NCBI RefSeq assembly: GCF_002632615.1
Contig: NZ_NITZ01000012.1
Span: 88,172-152,171, forward strand
DNA from: Xenorhabdus miraniensis
GTDB taxonomy: Bacteria; Pseudomonadota; Gammaproteobacteria; Enterobacterales; Enterobacteriaceae
DNA length: 64,000 nt
Direction of reading: 5' to 3'
Shown here: piece by piece, positions 63,337-64,000 of the stretch
How the letters are laid out: the number at the start of each line of letters is the position of its first letter
Position numbering within the stretch: the first letter of the stretch is position 1
The notes under the pieces: model-generated
Databases searched by the model: none
Seen by the model: the letters and a program-made list of their open reading frames with translations, nothing else
Told to the model about the DNA's origin: nothing
Program-made: the position numbers and the translations under genes

Positions 63337-63843
63337 AGAATGAAAATGAAGAGTTTATCATCAGGCAACAAAAAGATGATTATAGCAATAGTCATTAATG
63401 AAAAATATATATCAAATCACTCTACAGATGGGTTTAAGGTCGGAGCTACATCATTTACATTAAAAATGGCTGATTACTTTATTAAACAGCAGGTTTTTGC
63501 CGGGTTCATTCTCTATAAGCGAGATGAGTCACTATTGGTTCCCAAAATTGAGCAATTAGCAACTAATGAAATAAAATATATAAAAATTTTCTTTAATTTT
63601 TCGATGAATTCAGAAGATATCAAAGGAGCCTTAGATAAGGCCCTATCAATTCTTTCTACGTACAATAACCATAATTCTAATATTTTTGCTTATTATCAAA
63701 CAGATACACTTCTCTCCTATCATCCGTCAAACTTCCCATGTGGCGTCACACACCATGGCCCTTTTGTTGAGGATTTCCAGAGAAATTACTCACAAGAAGG
63801 AGCTTATCAAGCATTTGAAAATAAAAATAAAGGGAACCTCTAA
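63337..63843 (+). pseudogene. Glycosyltransferase-like N-terminal fragment
   Basis: An AT-rich frame (the ATG at about 63343 is a plausible start; the frame opens at 63289). It carries IIAIVINEKYISNHSTDGFK and the dense loop FPCGVTHHGPFVEDFQRNYS, resembling the N-terminal lobe of GT-B (group 1) glycosyltransferases that read THHGPFVDDF. The frame stops after about 165 residues, before any donor-binding lobe, so it is either a truncated gene or a short protein of unknown role. Confidence 0.5.
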
Positions 63844-64000
63844 AAACTCTCAATACAAAAAATAAGATCAATTTTGCACTCACCAATAAATGACCTTATT
63901 GTGTATGACTTTTTCTTGTTTTTTTAGGAAAAAAATAAACTCATCGCTTTTTCATCGCATACCGGAATTAAAAGGCATGAATGCCGGATTTTCCAAAATA
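63844..64000. other. Right-end sequence, no gene seen
   Basis: 157 AT-rich bases at the window edge. No frame or repeat of note. Confidence 0.4.

Overview
The window looks like the chromosome of an entomopathogenic Morganellaceae bacterium of the Xenorhabdus/Photorhabdus type. Its backbone is enterobacterial: pgm, seqA and ybfF at the left, and ybfE, fldA, fur, a chitobiase gene and glnS at the right. In E. coli ybfF lies directly beside ybfE, so the roughly 50 kb between them here (about 3.2-53.1 kb) is best read as an inserted accessory region. The genus call is an inference from gene order, the MARTX locus, the chitobiase and the IS content.

Layout. 1-3217: pgm (partial), seqA and ybfF. 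3476-6222: a methyltransferase gene, a hicA-hicB toxin-antitoxin pair flanked by two copies of a 12-bp palindrome, and an inositol-monophosphatase family gene. 6764-27527: a MARTX toxin locus with rtxH-rtxC-rtxA on the minus strand and rtxB-rtxD-rtxE divergently on the plus strand. The 4589-residue toxin has A and B repeats, an unassigned first effector domain, RID, an alpha/beta hydrolase, a C58 (YopT-like) cysteine protease domain, CPD and C-terminal repeats. A GlxA/AraC-type regulator follows. 28.8-30.4 kb: an IS3-type remnant and an IS630 element with a -1 frameshift.

30380-48234: a strikingly AT-rich minus-strand cluster. It encodes sugar-modifying enzymes (4,6-dehydratase, DegT aminotransferase, PIG-L deacetylase), three glycosyltransferases, an acyl carrier protein with its own AMP-forming ligase, a BtrH-like papain-fold protein, a WbqC protein, a HAD phosphatase, a CobT-like phosphoribosyltransferase whose catalytic Glu is Gln, and an ABC exporter (one ATPase, two permeases). 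Together these suggest synthesis and export of an acylated amino-glycoside or oligosaccharide that I cannot match to a known product. IS30, IS110 and IS1595 sequences interrupt it.

48.5-53.0 kb is an insertion-sequence graveyard: an IS110 pseudogene, an IS1 element split by a nested IS1111-type element, and fragments of an RND pump and a TetR regulator. From ybfE onward the backbone resumes, but a single-module A-T-reductase NRPS-like gene of higher GC is inserted between the chitobiase gene and glnS. A truncated glycosyltransferase-like ORF lies beyond glnS.
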